From contig CAYMKL010000007.1 in the NCBI GenBank assembly GCA_964390805.1, positions 28,680-92,679 of the forward strand: a stretch of DNA of 64,000 nt. The letters run 5' to 3'. The notes beneath the pieces were generated by a model. That model was not told the DNA's origin, did not search any database, and saw nothing but the letters and a program-made list of their open reading frames with translations. This stretch comes from CAYMKL01 sp964390805 (GTDB lineage: Bacteria; Chloroflexota; Anaerolineae; VGOG01). The position numbers were made by a program, and so were the translations under genes. Shown piece by piece: positions 35,932 to 45,143 of the stretch. Each line of letters opens with the position of its first letter. Positions within the stretch are counted from its first letter, which is position 1.

Positions 35932-37728
35932 TCAGCTAGTATGGTACACCTCATTTGGTAGCCATCCGAGTTTATCACGATTGTCCACCTCTTGCTCGAA
36001 CCTAAATCCTCTCTGTTTGAAGAGCTTCAAGCAAGCGCCTACCACCCCAGGGTCATAAAGGGTACCTCTATTCTGTGAGATTTCCTCTAATGCCCTTTCT
36101 ATACCAAGAGCCGATCTGTAAGGCTGGTGAGAGGCCATAGCCGCAACGACATCAGCTACGGCCAAGATCCTTGCTTCCAGCATAATCTCCTCACCCGACA
36201 GCCCCTTAGGATACCCAGAACCGTCCAGCCTTTCGTGATGTTGAAGCACGATCTCGGCCACCGGCCATGGAAATTGTACCGCCTTTAGAATCTCACAACC
36301 GACTTGGGGGTGAGCTTTGATGATACCGTATTCGAGTTCGTTTAACCCCTCGGGATCGCTGAGAAACTCGGCCGGTACATTCATCATGCCGATATCATAA
36401 ACATTTGCAGCCACACGGGTCCCTTCGATCTGTTCCTCAGAAAGGTCCATTTCTTTGGCTATAGCAACCGCCAGTTGGGTTACCCGTCGCTGTTGCTTGG
36501 CCGTATAGGGATCTTTAATCTTGATTGCCGATGCCAAGGCAAGAATCGCCTCATTAAAGGTTGTTCGTAGTTTCTCGATGTTTTGGTGAAGTTCTTCCTC
36601 CACGCGCTTGTGCGCGGTAATGTCGGTGAAGACGGACAGGGTGCCAGCGAAGCGACCTCCCTCAATCAGAGGGCTGCCGCTGACCAAGACGGGAACCTGC
36701 GTACCGTCCTTGCGGACGAGTTGGAGCTCGTAGCGGTCGATTTCGCCGTGCAGGTGCCGTTCGCTGGCCGCCCGGACACTGGGGTGCTGGTCGGGGGGGA
36801 CGATGGCCGACCAGTGCTGACCCAACAGCTCTTCGGGCGAGTAGCCCAGCAGGGCAGCCGCAGCCGGGTTGATGAAGATAATGCGCCCCGCCGCGTCCTC
36901 CACAGCGATGCCTTCGGCCATGTTCTGGACAATGCCCTCGTTGAAGTCTTTCAGCCGTCGAATCTCCTCCTCCGCCTGCTTGCGGTCAATGATTTCCTGC
37001 TGAAGTTTCTCATTGAGCTTTTGTAGCTCGCGCTGCGTCTCGATCAGCTTTTGGTTTTGTTCGACAGCGTTATCATACGTGGAAAGAAGAAGACTCAATA
37101 TCTGCTGACGGCCTGAGGTTATGAGGTGACGTTCGTCGCCAAAGGCAATCTCCAGCCCATCTTCCGTCCCACCGTTTCTCTGTCGAACCGGCTTTGCAAG
37201 AGCAGATTCGACTCGGGACAGGAGATGATTTTCATAGTATGGTTTGGTGAGATAATAGTCCACCCTCGCTTTGAGCGCCCGGATAACGTCTTTTGTGTCC
37301 GATAGTACGGTGAGCAGTATGACCGGAATGTCCTTGAGCGCTTCGTCATGCTTGATCGCCTGGCACATCTCATAGCCATCCATCCCCGGCATAACAACGT
37401 CGGAAATGATGAGATCCGGCTTGCGCTCGCGCGCTGCAGCAAGGCCCTCCTCGCCATTAGTGGCGACCGTGACCCAGTAGCTATACTCCTGGAGCAAGTC
37501 CTTCAACTGAGCAGCTTGAGTCAGGCTGTCTTCGACAATCAAAATGCGCTTGCTCATGATATCCCTGTCCATAGCCCTCTCTTGCAGTCGTTCTGGGTAT
37601 TCCGGCAGCGCTTCTTTTCCCCACCGACGCTCGGTATCCATCATTTCCAATTCAGCAACCCGTTGGCGCAATTCTAGCAGTTCACTCATGATTGGCAGCT
37701 CCTTTGTATCATTATGCTCTTTCATCAT
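35932..37728 (-). CDS. REC-PAS-HD-GYP protein with substituted catalytic residues
   Basis: 598 residues; aggaggt 5 bases before ATG. REC domain about 60-180 (RILIVEDSLTQAAQLKDLLQ, phospho-Asp in PDLIISDVVMPGMDGYE); coiled coil; PAS about 275-385 (MAEGIAVEDAAGRIIFINPA); HD-GYP about 400-575. In the last, the family pattern DPYTAxHxxRV reads DPYTAKQQRRV, and LLHDIGKIxIP reads NVYDIGMMNVP. So two metal-site His are Gln and Tyr, while HPQVGCEIL and HHERLDGSGYP remain. A cyclic-di-GMP phosphodiesterase fold is therefore likely, but hydrolysis is doubtful; it may only bind ligand. Confidence 0.85.
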   Translation of the reverse strand: MMKEHNDTKELPIMSELLELRQRVAELEMMDTERRWGKEALPEYPERLQERAMDRDIMSKRILIVEDSLTQAAQLKDLLQEYSYWVTVATNGEEGLAAARERKPDLIISDVVMPGMDGYEMCQAIKHDEALKDIPVILLTVLSDTKDVIRALKARVDYYLTKPYYENHLLSRVESALAKPVRQRNGGTEDGLEIAFGDERHLITSGRQQILSLLLSTYDNAVEQNQKLIETQRELQKLNEKLQQEIIDRKQAEEEIRRLKDFNEGIVQNMAEGIAVEDAAGRIIFINPAAAALLGYSPEELLGQHWSAIVPPDQHPSVRAASERHLHGEIDRYELQLVRKDGTQVPVLVSGSPLIEGGRFAGTLSVFTDITAHKRVEEELHQNIEKLRTTFNEAILALASAIKIKDPYTAKQQRRVTQLAVAIAKEMDLSEEQIEGTRVAANVYDIGMMNVPAEFLSDPEGLNELEYGIIKAHPQVGCEILKAVQFPWPVAEIVLQHHERLDGSGYPKGLSGEEIMLEARILAVADVVAAMASHQPYRSALGIERALEEISQNRGTLYDPGVVGACLKLFKQRGFRFEQEVDNRDKLGWLPNEVYHTS

Positions 37729-37901
37729 TATGCACCTCCTAAAACAGGCAACAATGTAATCCGTCTTCTAAAAAGACAATTACGTCATCGAGGCTAGATT
37801 CCCGACTACTCCACCGGTAGAAGCAACCCTTGGGGTTGCTTCCAGGGACGACCGCAAGGGCGCGCTTCTAACTTTCACACGAGTTCCCTGGTCCCCTCTG
37901 G
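37729..37901. other. gap with small hairpin, no gene
   Basis: Contains a perfect hairpin gaagcaaccc/gggttgcttc (37820-37842) with no T run. I see no coding potential. Confidence 0.6.
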
Positions 37902-38126
37902 TTACTGGAGTTCAGGCGTATTCCCTGACGCTCGACTGTAAGAAGGCATACGACTCTTCTCAAGATATTCGTTTAGCATCTTGAGGCTATACCTGCGATG
38001 GCCACCTGGAGTGCGGAAGGGGATCAAGCTTCCATTGTCCTCCATCCTTCTCAGGGTATATAGGCTCACCCGCAGATACTCAGCAGCTTCCTTCGCTGTA
38101 AGAATGATCATTGTCTCTTCCGCCAT
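37902..38126 (-). CDS. excisionase-like helix-turn-helix protein
   Basis: 74 residues from ATG at 38126 (agcaggagggtgac upstream). A single MerR-type/HTH_17 winged domain: LTAKEAAEYLRVSLYTLRRM, then EDNGSLIPFRTPGGHRRY and SLKMLNEYLEK. The family includes phage and plasmid excisionases and small DNA-bending regulators. No integrase or prophage is present nearby, so it is more likely a regulator, perhaps of the sensory genes on either side. Confidence 0.8.
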   Translation of the reverse strand: MAEETMIILTAKEAAEYLRVSLYTLRRMEDNGSLIPFRTPGGHRRYSLKMLNEYLEKSRMPSYSRASGNTPELQ

Positions 38127-38270
38127 GTCACCCTCCTGCTCACTTACTGCTGGCGGACCGTCAAGTTGGCTGGGGGCTAATCCAGTGGCAGGCGCTAGAT
38201 TTGGGGTCCAGCGCCCGCCTGGAGTAGGTTTCAATGTATTCCAAGTTTCCCCCGGCTCGACCTTCCCCTA

Positions 38271-38468
38271 TCAGCGGGAGCGGGAAGGCTTACGGCTACT
38301 ATTGAGGTATTGGTTCAACATCCTGAGACTGTACCTGCGGTGTCCTCCGGGAGTACGGTAAGGCACTAGCCTACCGCCACTCTCTATCTTGCTCAGGGTG
38401 AACATGCTCACCCGCAGGTACCTTGCAGCCTCCTTGGCGGTCATGAGCCCTATCCTATCCTTAGCCAT
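38271..38468 (-). CDS. excisionase-like helix-turn-helix protein, paralog
   Basis: 65 residues from ATG at 38468 (aaaggaggt 7 bases upstream). MTAKEAARYLRVSMFTLSKI and RTPGGHRRYSLRMLNQYL match the downstream gene throughout, so the pair is a tandem duplication separated by about 145 bases. Recognition-helix residues differ (SLYTLRRMED vs SMFTLSKIES), which suggests different binding sites. An extended -10 (TGTTATAAT, 38549-38557) lies about 80 bases upstream. Confidence 0.8.
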   Translation of the reverse strand: MAKDRIGLMTAKEAARYLRVSMFTLSKIESGGRLVPYRTPGGHRRYSLRMLNQYLNSSRKPSRSR

Positions 38469-38548
38469 TTTCACACCTCCTTTCCTTGCCTGCCGAAGAG
38501 CTATGTAAAAGCGGAAAAAAACGGCAGCAAATCTTCTGACCTGTTTGC

Positions 38549-38557
38549 ATTATAACA
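38549..38557 (-). promoter_or_regulatory. extended -10 promoter for HTH pair
   Basis: TGTTATAAT on the minus strand; no clear -35. Nothing else could be supported in 38558-38814, where only weak open frames occur. Confidence 0.45.
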
Positions 38558-38814
38558 AATCCTGCCAGGTTTTTGGGTGAAAGGAACGTTAATTTGGTAT
38601 AAATTTGGCGTGAAGGAGTAGAGCTTTCTGCGAGATTTCTCTACGATCAAAGGGATAGTTGCGGGTTCTGTGCCGCGGCTTGTCCTCCCACAGATTGCCC
38701 TGGGGCATGGAAAGTAAAAGGTAATTGAGGGGGTTAGGTGGGGAGTGAGGCACAGCCACCTGAGTGGGGATGCCGTTCCTCAGGAAGGATTCCATTCAGG
38801 AGCCATTAAAAGCG

Positions 38815-38842
38815 GACGCTAGTCCGATGGTGGACTAGCGTC
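38815..38842 (-). terminator. terminator after OmpR-type regulator
   Basis: Perfect 11-bp arms gacgctagtcc/ggactagcgtc, in minus orientation followed by gcttttaat. Lies 57 bases past the regulator's stop. Confidence 0.7.
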
Positions 38843-38898
38843 TGGTGGGGGCGTCTTTAGTTTTCAGACAAGTTGAAATCTTGCCAAACTCCAGATCG

Positions 38899-39588
38899 TT
38901 ATCCAGTGATGATATAACCGTGACGGGAGATGGTTCTGATATAAGTGGGGTTACTGGGCGAGGGCTCGATCTTGGACCGGAGGTTCTTGATATGTGCTCT
39001 GACCAGGTTGGGGTCGCCTGTGCCTGGGGGATATTCCCACACTTCTTGCAGCAATCTCTCGGTGGATATGACCTCCCCAGCATGTTTCATCAGGTGGTAG
39101 AGCAGCTCAAACTCTACTGGGGTAAGGAGAAGTACCTTGCCGTCTACATCTAACTTGAAAGTGCGTGGATCGAGGGACAGGGGCCCAACTTCTAAGGGGG
39201 CTTTCGGCGCCTCACTTGGCATGCTACGGCGCAGAAGAGCTCTCACCCGCAACTCTAGCTCTCGGAGGTCGAAGGGCTTCGTCAGGTAGTCATCAGCTCC
39301 GGCCTCGAAACCCTCGATCTTATCTTCGATTTTGCTTCTGGCCGTCAAAAACAGGATGGGCAGAGAAGCCACGTTGGGTAGACCACGTATGCGCTCGCAG
39401 ACTTCGAGGCCACCCATGCGAGGCATCATGATATCCAGCACCACCAAGTCGGGACACTGTTCTTGGATCAGTTCCAGGGCCTTAACACCACCGTAGGCGA
39501 CAATCACCTTGTGATCTCTACGTTTAAGGGTACGCTCTATTGTTCCAGCAACATCTCGATCATCATCAACAACTAAGATGTTAGCCAT
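38899..39588 (-). CDS. OmpR/PhoB-type response regulator
   Basis: 229 residues; gggaggtgcccc precedes ATG. Receiver domain MANILVVDDDRDVAGTIERT, phospho-Asp in PDLVVLDIMMPRMGGLEVC, conserved Thr in LFLTARS and Lys in DDYLTKPFDLRELELRV. C-terminal winged helix: LLTPVEFELLYHLMKHAGEV, VRAHIKNLRSKIEPSPSNP, TISRHGYIIT. All key residues are present. It follows a histidine kinase gene by 26 bases, so the pair is a complete two-component system. Confidence 0.92.
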   Translation of the reverse strand: MANILVVDDDRDVAGTIERTLKRRDHKVIVAYGGVKALELIQEQCPDLVVLDIMMPRMGGLEVCERIRGLPNVASLPILFLTARSKIEDKIEGFEAGADDYLTKPFDLRELELRVRALLRRSMPSEAPKAPLEVGPLSLDPRTFKLDVDGKVLLLTPVEFELLYHLMKHAGEVISTERLLQEVWEYPPGTGDPNLVRAHIKNLRSKIEPSPSNPTYIRTISRHGYIITG

Positions 39589-39614
39589 GGGGCACCTCCC
39601 AATAAAGGAAGAAA

Positions 39615-41225
39615 TTAGTCCTGCTTTTCGGCAGAGACTTGACTTTTCACTGGCAAGGTTACAGTGACAGTTGTTCCTTCCCCCTCCTCACTGTCTAGCC
39701 TGATAGTCCCATTATGCCGGTCAATGATCTTGTAAGTGACGTATAGTCCTAAACCTGTGCCTTCATTTACGTCCTTTGTCGTGAAGAAAGGCTCGAATAC
39801 CCTATCCAGGTTTTCCTTGGGAACACCAACACCTGTATCTGAGATAAGCACCTGAATGACTTCACCAGACTCGTCCAGTCGAGAGATAATGCGAATCTCG
39901 CCCCTTTGCCTGGCGGGTATGGCGTCTCGTGCGTTGATCAACAGGTTGATCCAAGTTTCTTCGAGATGATGGGCACTGGCTGGCACCAAAGGCAAAGCCG
40001 CAGCCAGGTCTTTGATCACGGTGATATTAGACCTTTCGACCTGATAGGCGATAAGAGAAAGAGCTCTATCAATGGTTCTGTTTATATCTGTGGGAGCAAG
40101 CTCATACTCCTCTTGACGGGAGAAAGACAGCAAATTCCGAATGACTTTGCTGGCACGCTGTCCTGAACGTTCGATAGCTTTGAGAGAGGCATATTCCGGT
40201 CGGTCTGGATCCATATCGGTCATCAGCAACTGGGCGTCGCCGATTATGGTGGTCAAGGGGTTCCGGATCTCATGGGCGATCCCAGCAGCGAACTCGCCTA
40301 CGGCCGAGAGCTTGGCCGATTGAAAAAGATGGGCCTTCGCTGTCGCCAGGTCCTTGTATGCTTCGTTCAAGTCGTGGAAAAGCCGGGCATTATCAATGGC
40401 CACACCGATTTGGTTGCCTATAGAAGTGAGCAACTCCACACTCTGGGGGGAGAATTGGCGGACGTCATGGCCGACTATGTCCATCACCCCAAGCACCTTT
40501 TCCTTTGATTTTAATGGTATGCAGGCAAGAGATCGAAATCCCTCCTTTTCCAGCCTCCGCTCTATCTCTGAGAGGTTCGCTTCCTCGGAGATGTCCTGCA
40601 CCAGGATTGGTGCTCCTGACTGCGCTGCCTGCTCGGTCAGACCTTGCCCTGGCTTCAGCGGATTCGCCTTGTGGAGCAGTTCCTCAGGAAAGCCACGATG
40701 AACAGCGAAAGACAGTTCCTTGGTCTGCTGATCTACCAGGGCTATAGCGCCTGTTTCTATTATCATCACCTCCAGCACCTTTTCCAAGGTACTGCCCAGA
40801 ATCTCCTCAAGATTCAGAGATTGACTAACCGTGGTCGCGATGGCGTTAAGAGCAGAGATTTTCTTCAGGTTTTCTGTCTCTCTCTCAATGTCTTGTACTC
40901 TATTTCTCCATGTTAGGATAAGCCCTGCGATGGCAGCTATGAGCAGACCGACCTTTGGAATGATAGTGTACTCGCTCTGATACAGGCTCGTAGAGAGGTA
41001 AGTCCTGGATGCTTCATCCTTGGCCGTGAACCAAGCGCTGAAGAAAAGGCTATCAATGACCAGGACTGCCAATCCCAGAATTAGAAGGAGCCTGGCAACA
41101 GTAGCGCTCCTTGGTTCCTTGGCCTTAGGCTGATCATATCTCGTCAAGAATACCAGAACGATGAGGCCCCATACAATGACCAGAAGCCAATATACACCTA
41201 TAGAGATATAATCAGAGAGAATCAT
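39615..41225 (-). CDS. membrane GAF sensor histidine kinase
   Basis: 536 residues. Three N-terminal membrane helices (ISIGVYWLLVIVWGLIVLVF, LLLILGLAVLVIDSLFFSAW, VGLLIAAIAGLILTW), then GAF (about 125-275), HisKA with a standard H-box (GIAHEIRNPLTTIIGDAQLL) and HATPase (NLLINARDAIPARQ; ISDTGVGVPKENLDRVFEPF; GTGLGLYVTYKI). Contrast with the soluble kinase at 34190, whose H-box is altered. Cognate regulator immediately downstream. The signal sensed is unknown. Confidence 0.92.
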   Translation of the reverse strand: MILSDYISIGVYWLLVIVWGLIVLVFLTRYDQPKAKEPRSATVARLLLILGLAVLVIDSLFFSAWFTAKDEASRTYLSTSLYQSEYTIIPKVGLLIAAIAGLILTWRNRVQDIERETENLKKISALNAIATTVSQSLNLEEILGSTLEKVLEVMIIETGAIALVDQQTKELSFAVHRGFPEELLHKANPLKPGQGLTEQAAQSGAPILVQDISEEANLSEIERRLEKEGFRSLACIPLKSKEKVLGVMDIVGHDVRQFSPQSVELLTSIGNQIGVAIDNARLFHDLNEAYKDLATAKAHLFQSAKLSAVGEFAAGIAHEIRNPLTTIIGDAQLLMTDMDPDRPEYASLKAIERSGQRASKVIRNLLSFSRQEEYELAPTDINRTIDRALSLIAYQVERSNITVIKDLAAALPLVPASAHHLEETWINLLINARDAIPARQRGEIRIISRLDESGEVIQVLISDTGVGVPKENLDRVFEPFFTTKDVNEGTGLGLYVTYKIIDRHNGTIRLDSEEGEGTTVTVTLPVKSQVSAEKQD

Positions 41226-41273
41226 TTTGCACCTATCTTATCGTTTCGATGCCACTTTTGCTATTTAATACTA

Positions 41274-42023
41274 TTATAACCTAGTTTTTGTATTTATGCA
41301 AAATTCCGAAATCAGCCTGCCCTGGCAAGAGAACTCCCTATAACCGGAGAAGTAATAGCCGAGAGCTTCACAGACCCGAATCGAGGCAATGTTGCTCTCG
41401 GCCACGATGTAGAGGGGCTTGATCCCTTCTTTCAGCAATTCAGAAGTGCAGGCCGAGACCACCGCCCTGGCCAGGCCCCGTTCCCGGTAACCCTCCTGGG
41501 TGCAGACACCGACCTCCGCAAAATAAGGCGAGCGCCAGTTTATGCCTGCGGCTGCGATCACGTCCTCTCCATCCCTGATCTCAAAGCGAGGGAAACGGTA
41601 TTCCCTTACTTCGGCAGAACTCAGTACAGGGGCTACCTTTGGAACGGGGTGGCTAAAGTCCGGTCGGAAGCTCGCCTGGTCAACAGTGTAGATCAGGTTG
41701 TAGCACTCATCCCAGGTGATGAGACATCGCTTCAAGACCGAGGCCCTTTGTTCTCTCGCCGTGAAGAGGTACTCCCGACCCTCGTCCAGATGGTTGGATA
41801 GAAGAGCGGACAACACGTCGTCGGAGTCGGCGCGCATCACGACCAGGGGGGTGAAAAGGTCATGCGCGGTTTGACAGACGGCCAGGAAGCCGACGACGAC
41901 CCCCTGTCCGCGAGTGAAGAGCTGCGTCCGTTTATGATAGAGGGCGTAATACGCGGTGAGGGCGTCCTCCGAGGAGGTGGGCGATAGCAAGTGAGCAATG
42001 GAGCGCCGTTGCTCGCCATTCAT
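41274..42023 (-). CDS. GNAT-family acetyltransferase
   Basis: 249 residues from ATG at 42023 (another ATG three codons upstream; no strong SD for either). The C-terminal half has the acetyl-CoA loop and flanks: YFAEVGVCTQEGYRERGLAR, AVVSACTSELLKEGIKPLYI, NIASIRVCEALGYYFSGYRE. The N-terminal half (AYYALYHKRTQLFTRGQGVV ... FTPLVVMRADSDDVLSALLS) is of the kind seen in larger two-part GNAT proteins. Substrate unknown. Confidence 0.8.
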   Translation of the reverse strand: MNGEQRRSIAHLLSPTSSEDALTAYYALYHKRTQLFTRGQGVVVGFLAVCQTAHDLFTPLVVMRADSDDVLSALLSNHLDEGREYLFTAREQRASVLKRCLITWDECYNLIYTVDQASFRPDFSHPVPKVAPVLSSAEVREYRFPRFEIRDGEDVIAAAGINWRSPYFAEVGVCTQEGYRERGLARAVVSACTSELLKEGIKPLYIVAESNIASIRVCEALGYYFSGYREFSCQGRLISEFCINTKTRL

Positions 42024-42050
42024 GGGCACCATTGGGGGAATGATCGCTCT

Positions 42051-42330
42051 TCAACGAGAGAGACGAAGGTCCGCACGTCAACGATCTCAATCTCTTCAAA
42101 ACGTTACAACACTTTGAGGTCAGGATCACCGGCCACAATGTACTGCGCTCCACCGGCCAACGCACATTCGATGACCAGATTATCGTCTGGATCACGACAG
42201 ACATCAACTTTACGAGTGGGCATTGAGTTCATCAAGAAGCGATTCACAAGTTACCACCTCCACTTTTTTGCCCTGCTTGGCAAGATGGATAGCCCGTCGG
42301 GGCAGTCCGCGCCAAAAGATGCCGGAATCG
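42051..42330 (-). pseudogene. broken PIN-domain toxin gene
   Basis: Pieces of a PilT/PIN ribonuclease (COG1569-like) can be read on the minus strand: SGIFWRGLPRRAIHLAKQGK, VEVVTCESLLDELNAHS then a stop and frame change, CRDPDDNLVIECALAGGAQY, IVAGDPDLKVL then TAA, and RFEEIEIVDVRTFVSR. The catalytic N-terminal strand is missing or lies in degraded DNA, and there is at least one deletion/frameshift and one internal stop. No intact antitoxin beside it. Confidence 0.7.
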
Positions 42331-42347
42331 TACCCTCCTTCTTTCTT

Positions 42348-43643
42348 CTACGGATACATACGTCCCAGCATCCTCGGGAAGGGAATCGTCTCCCGGATGT
42401 GCTTCACGCCGCAGATCCAGGCCACGGTCCGCTCCAGGCCCAGGCCGAAGCCGGAGTGGGGCACCGATCCGTAGCGCCGCAGATCGAGATACCACTCATA
42501 GGCCTGGCGAGAGATGCCAAGCTGCTCCACCTGCTGCTCCAGATACTCGTAGCTCGCGCTGCGCTGACCACCACCGATAACCTCACCATACCCTTCGGTG
42601 GCCAGCAAGTCCACCGACAGACACACCTCTGGCCGCTCAGGGTCAAACTCCATGTAAAATGCCTTGCAGTGAGTCGGATAGCGGTGGACGAAGACTGGCT
42701 TCTCGAAGTGCTCAGCCAGGGCCACTTCGTGAGGGGCCCCGAAGTCCTCGCCCCACTCGATGGATACGCCGTCCCGGTGAAGGATTTCAACCGCTGAATC
42801 ATACGTGATGCGCGGAAACGGTGGTTCCACTTTTTCCAGCATGGTCGTATCGCGCTTGAGGGTCTTCAGCTCTTCGGCTCGATTCTTCAGTGTGGTCTGG
42901 ACGACGTAGCTCACCAGTTCCTCCTCGACCCTCATGCACTCGTCCAGGTCGGCCCAGGCCATCTCCGGCTCCACCATCCAGAACTCCAGCAAATGGCGGC
43001 GGGTCTTTGACTTCTCAGCCCGGAAAGTGGGGCCGAAGCAGTAGACCTTGCCGAAGGACATGACATTGGCCTCGTTGTAGAGTTGGCCGCTCTGGGTAAG
43101 ATAGGCCCGATCTCCAAAGTAGTCAGTCTCGAAGAGGGTGGTGGTATCCTCGCAGGAGGAGGGGGTGAGGATGGGGGTGTCCAGGTTGATGAAGCCGTGG
43201 GAGTCCAGCCAATCGCGGATGGCCCGCACTACCTCGGCCCGCACCCGCAGGACGGCGTGTTGCCTGGAGGAGCGCAGCCAAAGGTGGCGGCGATCCATCA
43301 GGAACTCCACGCCGTGCTCCTTGGGGGTTATGGGGTAATCCTCGGCCAGTTGCACAATCTCCACATCGTTCACCGCGAGCTCATAGCCGCCTGGCGCCCG
43401 CTTGTCGGCCCGCACCGTGCCGGTAACGACCAGGGATGACTCATGAGTCACCGTCTTGGTTGCTTCGAACGCCTGAGGAGACACGTCATCCTCAAAGACC
43501 ACGGCCTGGATCACCCCCGTCCCATCCCGCATCAAGATGAATTGCAGCTTTCCCTTGTCCGTTTTGTTGTAGAGCCAACCCTTGAGGGTAACGTCTTTGC
43601 CCTCGTGGGCGGCGATGTTTCCGATGTAAACACGTTCAGCCAA
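42348..43643 (-). CDS. asnS: asparaginyl-tRNA synthetase
   Basis: 431 residues from TTG at 43643, chosen because ggaggt lies 5 bases upstream and the length then fits AsnRS (about 430-465). OB-fold anticodon domain VTLKGWLYNKTDKGKLQFIL. Class II motif 2 region FGPTFRAEKSKTRRHLLEFW and motif 3 SGFGLGLERTVAWICGV are clear. The TQSGQLYNEA and GGGQRSASYEYLE stretches fit the AsnRS rather than AspRS branch. It charges tRNA-Asn directly, so the GatCAB genes in this window would mainly be needed for Gln-tRNA. Driven by its own consensus promoter. Confidence 0.93.
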   Translation of the reverse strand: MAERVYIGNIAAHEGKDVTLKGWLYNKTDKGKLQFILMRDGTGVIQAVVFEDDVSPQAFEATKTVTHESSLVVTGTVRADKRAPGGYELAVNDVEIVQLAEDYPITPKEHGVEFLMDRRHLWLRSSRQHAVLRVRAEVVRAIRDWLDSHGFINLDTPILTPSSCEDTTTLFETDYFGDRAYLTQSGQLYNEANVMSFGKVYCFGPTFRAEKSKTRRHLLEFWMVEPEMAWADLDECMRVEEELVSYVVQTTLKNRAEELKTLKRDTTMLEKVEPPFPRITYDSAVEILHRDGVSIEWGEDFGAPHEVALAEHFEKPVFVHRYPTHCKAFYMEFDPERPEVCLSVDLLATEGYGEVIGGGQRSASYEYLEQQVEQLGISRQAYEWYLDLRRYGSVPHSGFGLGLERTVAWICGVKHIRETIPFPRMLGRMYP

Positions 43644-43707
43644 ATCACACCTCCAGTATAGGCGCACAATGCAATCTATCTTGAACCGCAACGCTTGAGC
43701 AATATGG

Positions 43708-43736
43708 ATTATATCCTCGCTCCCCCTTCTTGTCAA
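43708..43736 (-). promoter_or_regulatory. consensus promoter for asnS
   Basis: TTGACA (43736-43731), 17 bases, TATAAT (43713-43708) on the minus strand; leader of about 58 bases to the TTG start. Confidence 0.88.
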
Positions 43737-43778
43737 GAAATGTCCTGATATGTACTGTTAGTCGGGCCCGACGCTAAA

Positions 43779-45014
43779 TCACCGCTTTTCAAACAGAGCC
43801 ACGCTCTCAATGTGATAAGTTTGAGGAAACATGTCAACAGGCCGCACTTCCACCATCTGATAACCACTATCGGTTAGTCTACGCGCGTCCCGGGCCAAGG
43901 TGGCTGGATCGCAGGACACGTAGACGATGCGGCGAGGGGCTAGTTCGATTAAGGCCCCCAGCGCTTTCGGCTTACACCCCTGGCGGGGCGGGTCTAGCAC
44001 CACCAGGTCAATCCGCCTGTCCAACTGGGGCAAAGACGCTTCCACGCTCCCCTCCATGAACTCCACGTTGGTCAACTCCGCGACATTCAGGCGGGCGTCC
44101 GCCACGGCGCCCCCATTCTCCTCAATGCCGATCACCTGGCCTACTTTGTCGGCCAGGCTCAGGGCGAAGGTCCCCACGCCGCAGTAGGCATCCAGAAGCA
44201 CGTCGTCACCTGTTGGGGCCAGGTACTCACCGACCACGCGGACCAACTCCTCAGCGGCAGCAGTATTGACCTGGAAGAAGCTGGTGGCCGAGATGTGGAA
44301 TCTTCGCCCAGCAACCACCTCAGTGATTTGGTTGCTGCCGATCAGGTTGACAGGAGTGCCATCAGAGAGAAGCAGGACGCAGGAGACGGGCAGGTCACTC
44401 TCCAGTGCGGGCGGCAGGTCGTCATGAGTCTCGAAGATCATCATCAGATCGCAGGTGTTGACACCGGCTCGCAGGGAAAGCCGCGCAAGCTCCGGTAGTT
44501 CGAGATCCAGGGCGGCAAAGAGCCCTTCGAGGATGGGATGCAGCAAGTAGCAAACTTCTACGGTCTCCACCCGCCGGCCATCGGTGGCTACAAAACCCAA
44601 CCGTCCGTCACCGCCAACGGAGAACTGGACGTGGTTGCGGTAATGCCAGGGTGTCGCGCTGGGGATAGACCGTTTCACGGTAGCATCGGGGAGGCGGCCG
44701 AGGCGAGCCAATTGATTGCCAACCACCGCGGCCTTGAACTCCAGTTGGGCCTGGTAGGTGATGTGTTGCCACTGGCATCCGCCGCACTTCCCAGGGCCGA
44801 AGTGGGGACATGGGGGATCAACCCGGTGAGGCGAGGGGGAGAGGGTCTCGACGAGTCGCCCTCGGGCGTAGCGCCCCTTGTCCTCGACGATCTCTACCAG
44901 GGCCTCCTCGCCCGGCATGGCGTAGGGCACGAAGATCACCTTGCCCTCGTGCCGCCCCAGGGCATCGCCGCCGTGGGCCATATCGGTTAAGTGCAGCCCG
45001 AATCGCTTTTTCAT
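43779..45014 (-). CDS. RlmD/TrmA-type class I RNA (uracil-5-)-methyltransferase
   Basis: 411 residues. TRAM domain at the start (VIFVPYAMPGEEALVEIVED). 4Fe-4S ligands CPHFGPGKCGGCQWQH. SAM-binding region LLDAYCGVGTFALSLADKVG and VIGIEENGGAVADARLN. Motif VVLDPPRQGCKPKALG, catalytic Cys in YVSCDPATLARD. The Fe-S motif places it with the RlmD/RumA-RlmC group that methylates U in 23S rRNA or U54 in tRNA; exact target not decidable. Stand-alone minus-strand gene downstream (in its direction) of the orphan RNA locus. Confidence 0.92.
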   Translation of the reverse strand: MKKRFGLHLTDMAHGGDALGRHEGKVIFVPYAMPGEEALVEIVEDKGRYARGRLVETLSPSPHRVDPPCPHFGPGKCGGCQWQHITYQAQLEFKAAVVGNQLARLGRLPDATVKRSIPSATPWHYRNHVQFSVGGDGRLGFVATDGRRVETVEVCYLLHPILEGLFAALDLELPELARLSLRAGVNTCDLMMIFETHDDLPPALESDLPVSCVLLLSDGTPVNLIGSNQITEVVAGRRFHISATSFFQVNTAAAEELVRVVGEYLAPTGDDVLLDAYCGVGTFALSLADKVGQVIGIEENGGAVADARLNVAELTNVEFMEGSVEASLPQLDRRIDLVVLDPPRQGCKPKALGALIELAPRRIVYVSCDPATLARDARRLTDSGYQMVEVRPVDMFPQTYHIESVALFEKR

Positions 45015-45108
45015 CAGCTCTATCTTTTGCCGTCCAGCTCTGGCCGGGCTTGGCCCTCATCGGCATCGAGCGGGGAAACTGAATGACCTTGAAAAGGAGA
45101 TGTAGAGC

Positions 45109-45137
45109 TTGACAAATTTTTGTACTTCGTATATAAT
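45109..45137 (+). promoter_or_regulatory. consensus promoter of orphan RNA
   Basis: TTGACA (45109-45114), 17-base spacer, TATAAT (45132-45137), within an A/T-rich stretch; predicted start 45143-45145. Confidence 0.88.
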
Positions 45138-45143
45138 ATTTTT

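Noticed and set aside
38589..38795. 68-codon minus-strand frame before the OmpR-type regulator
   Set aside because: Some protein-like stretches but no SD, no recognised motif and no neighbour support; left as unassigned DNA.
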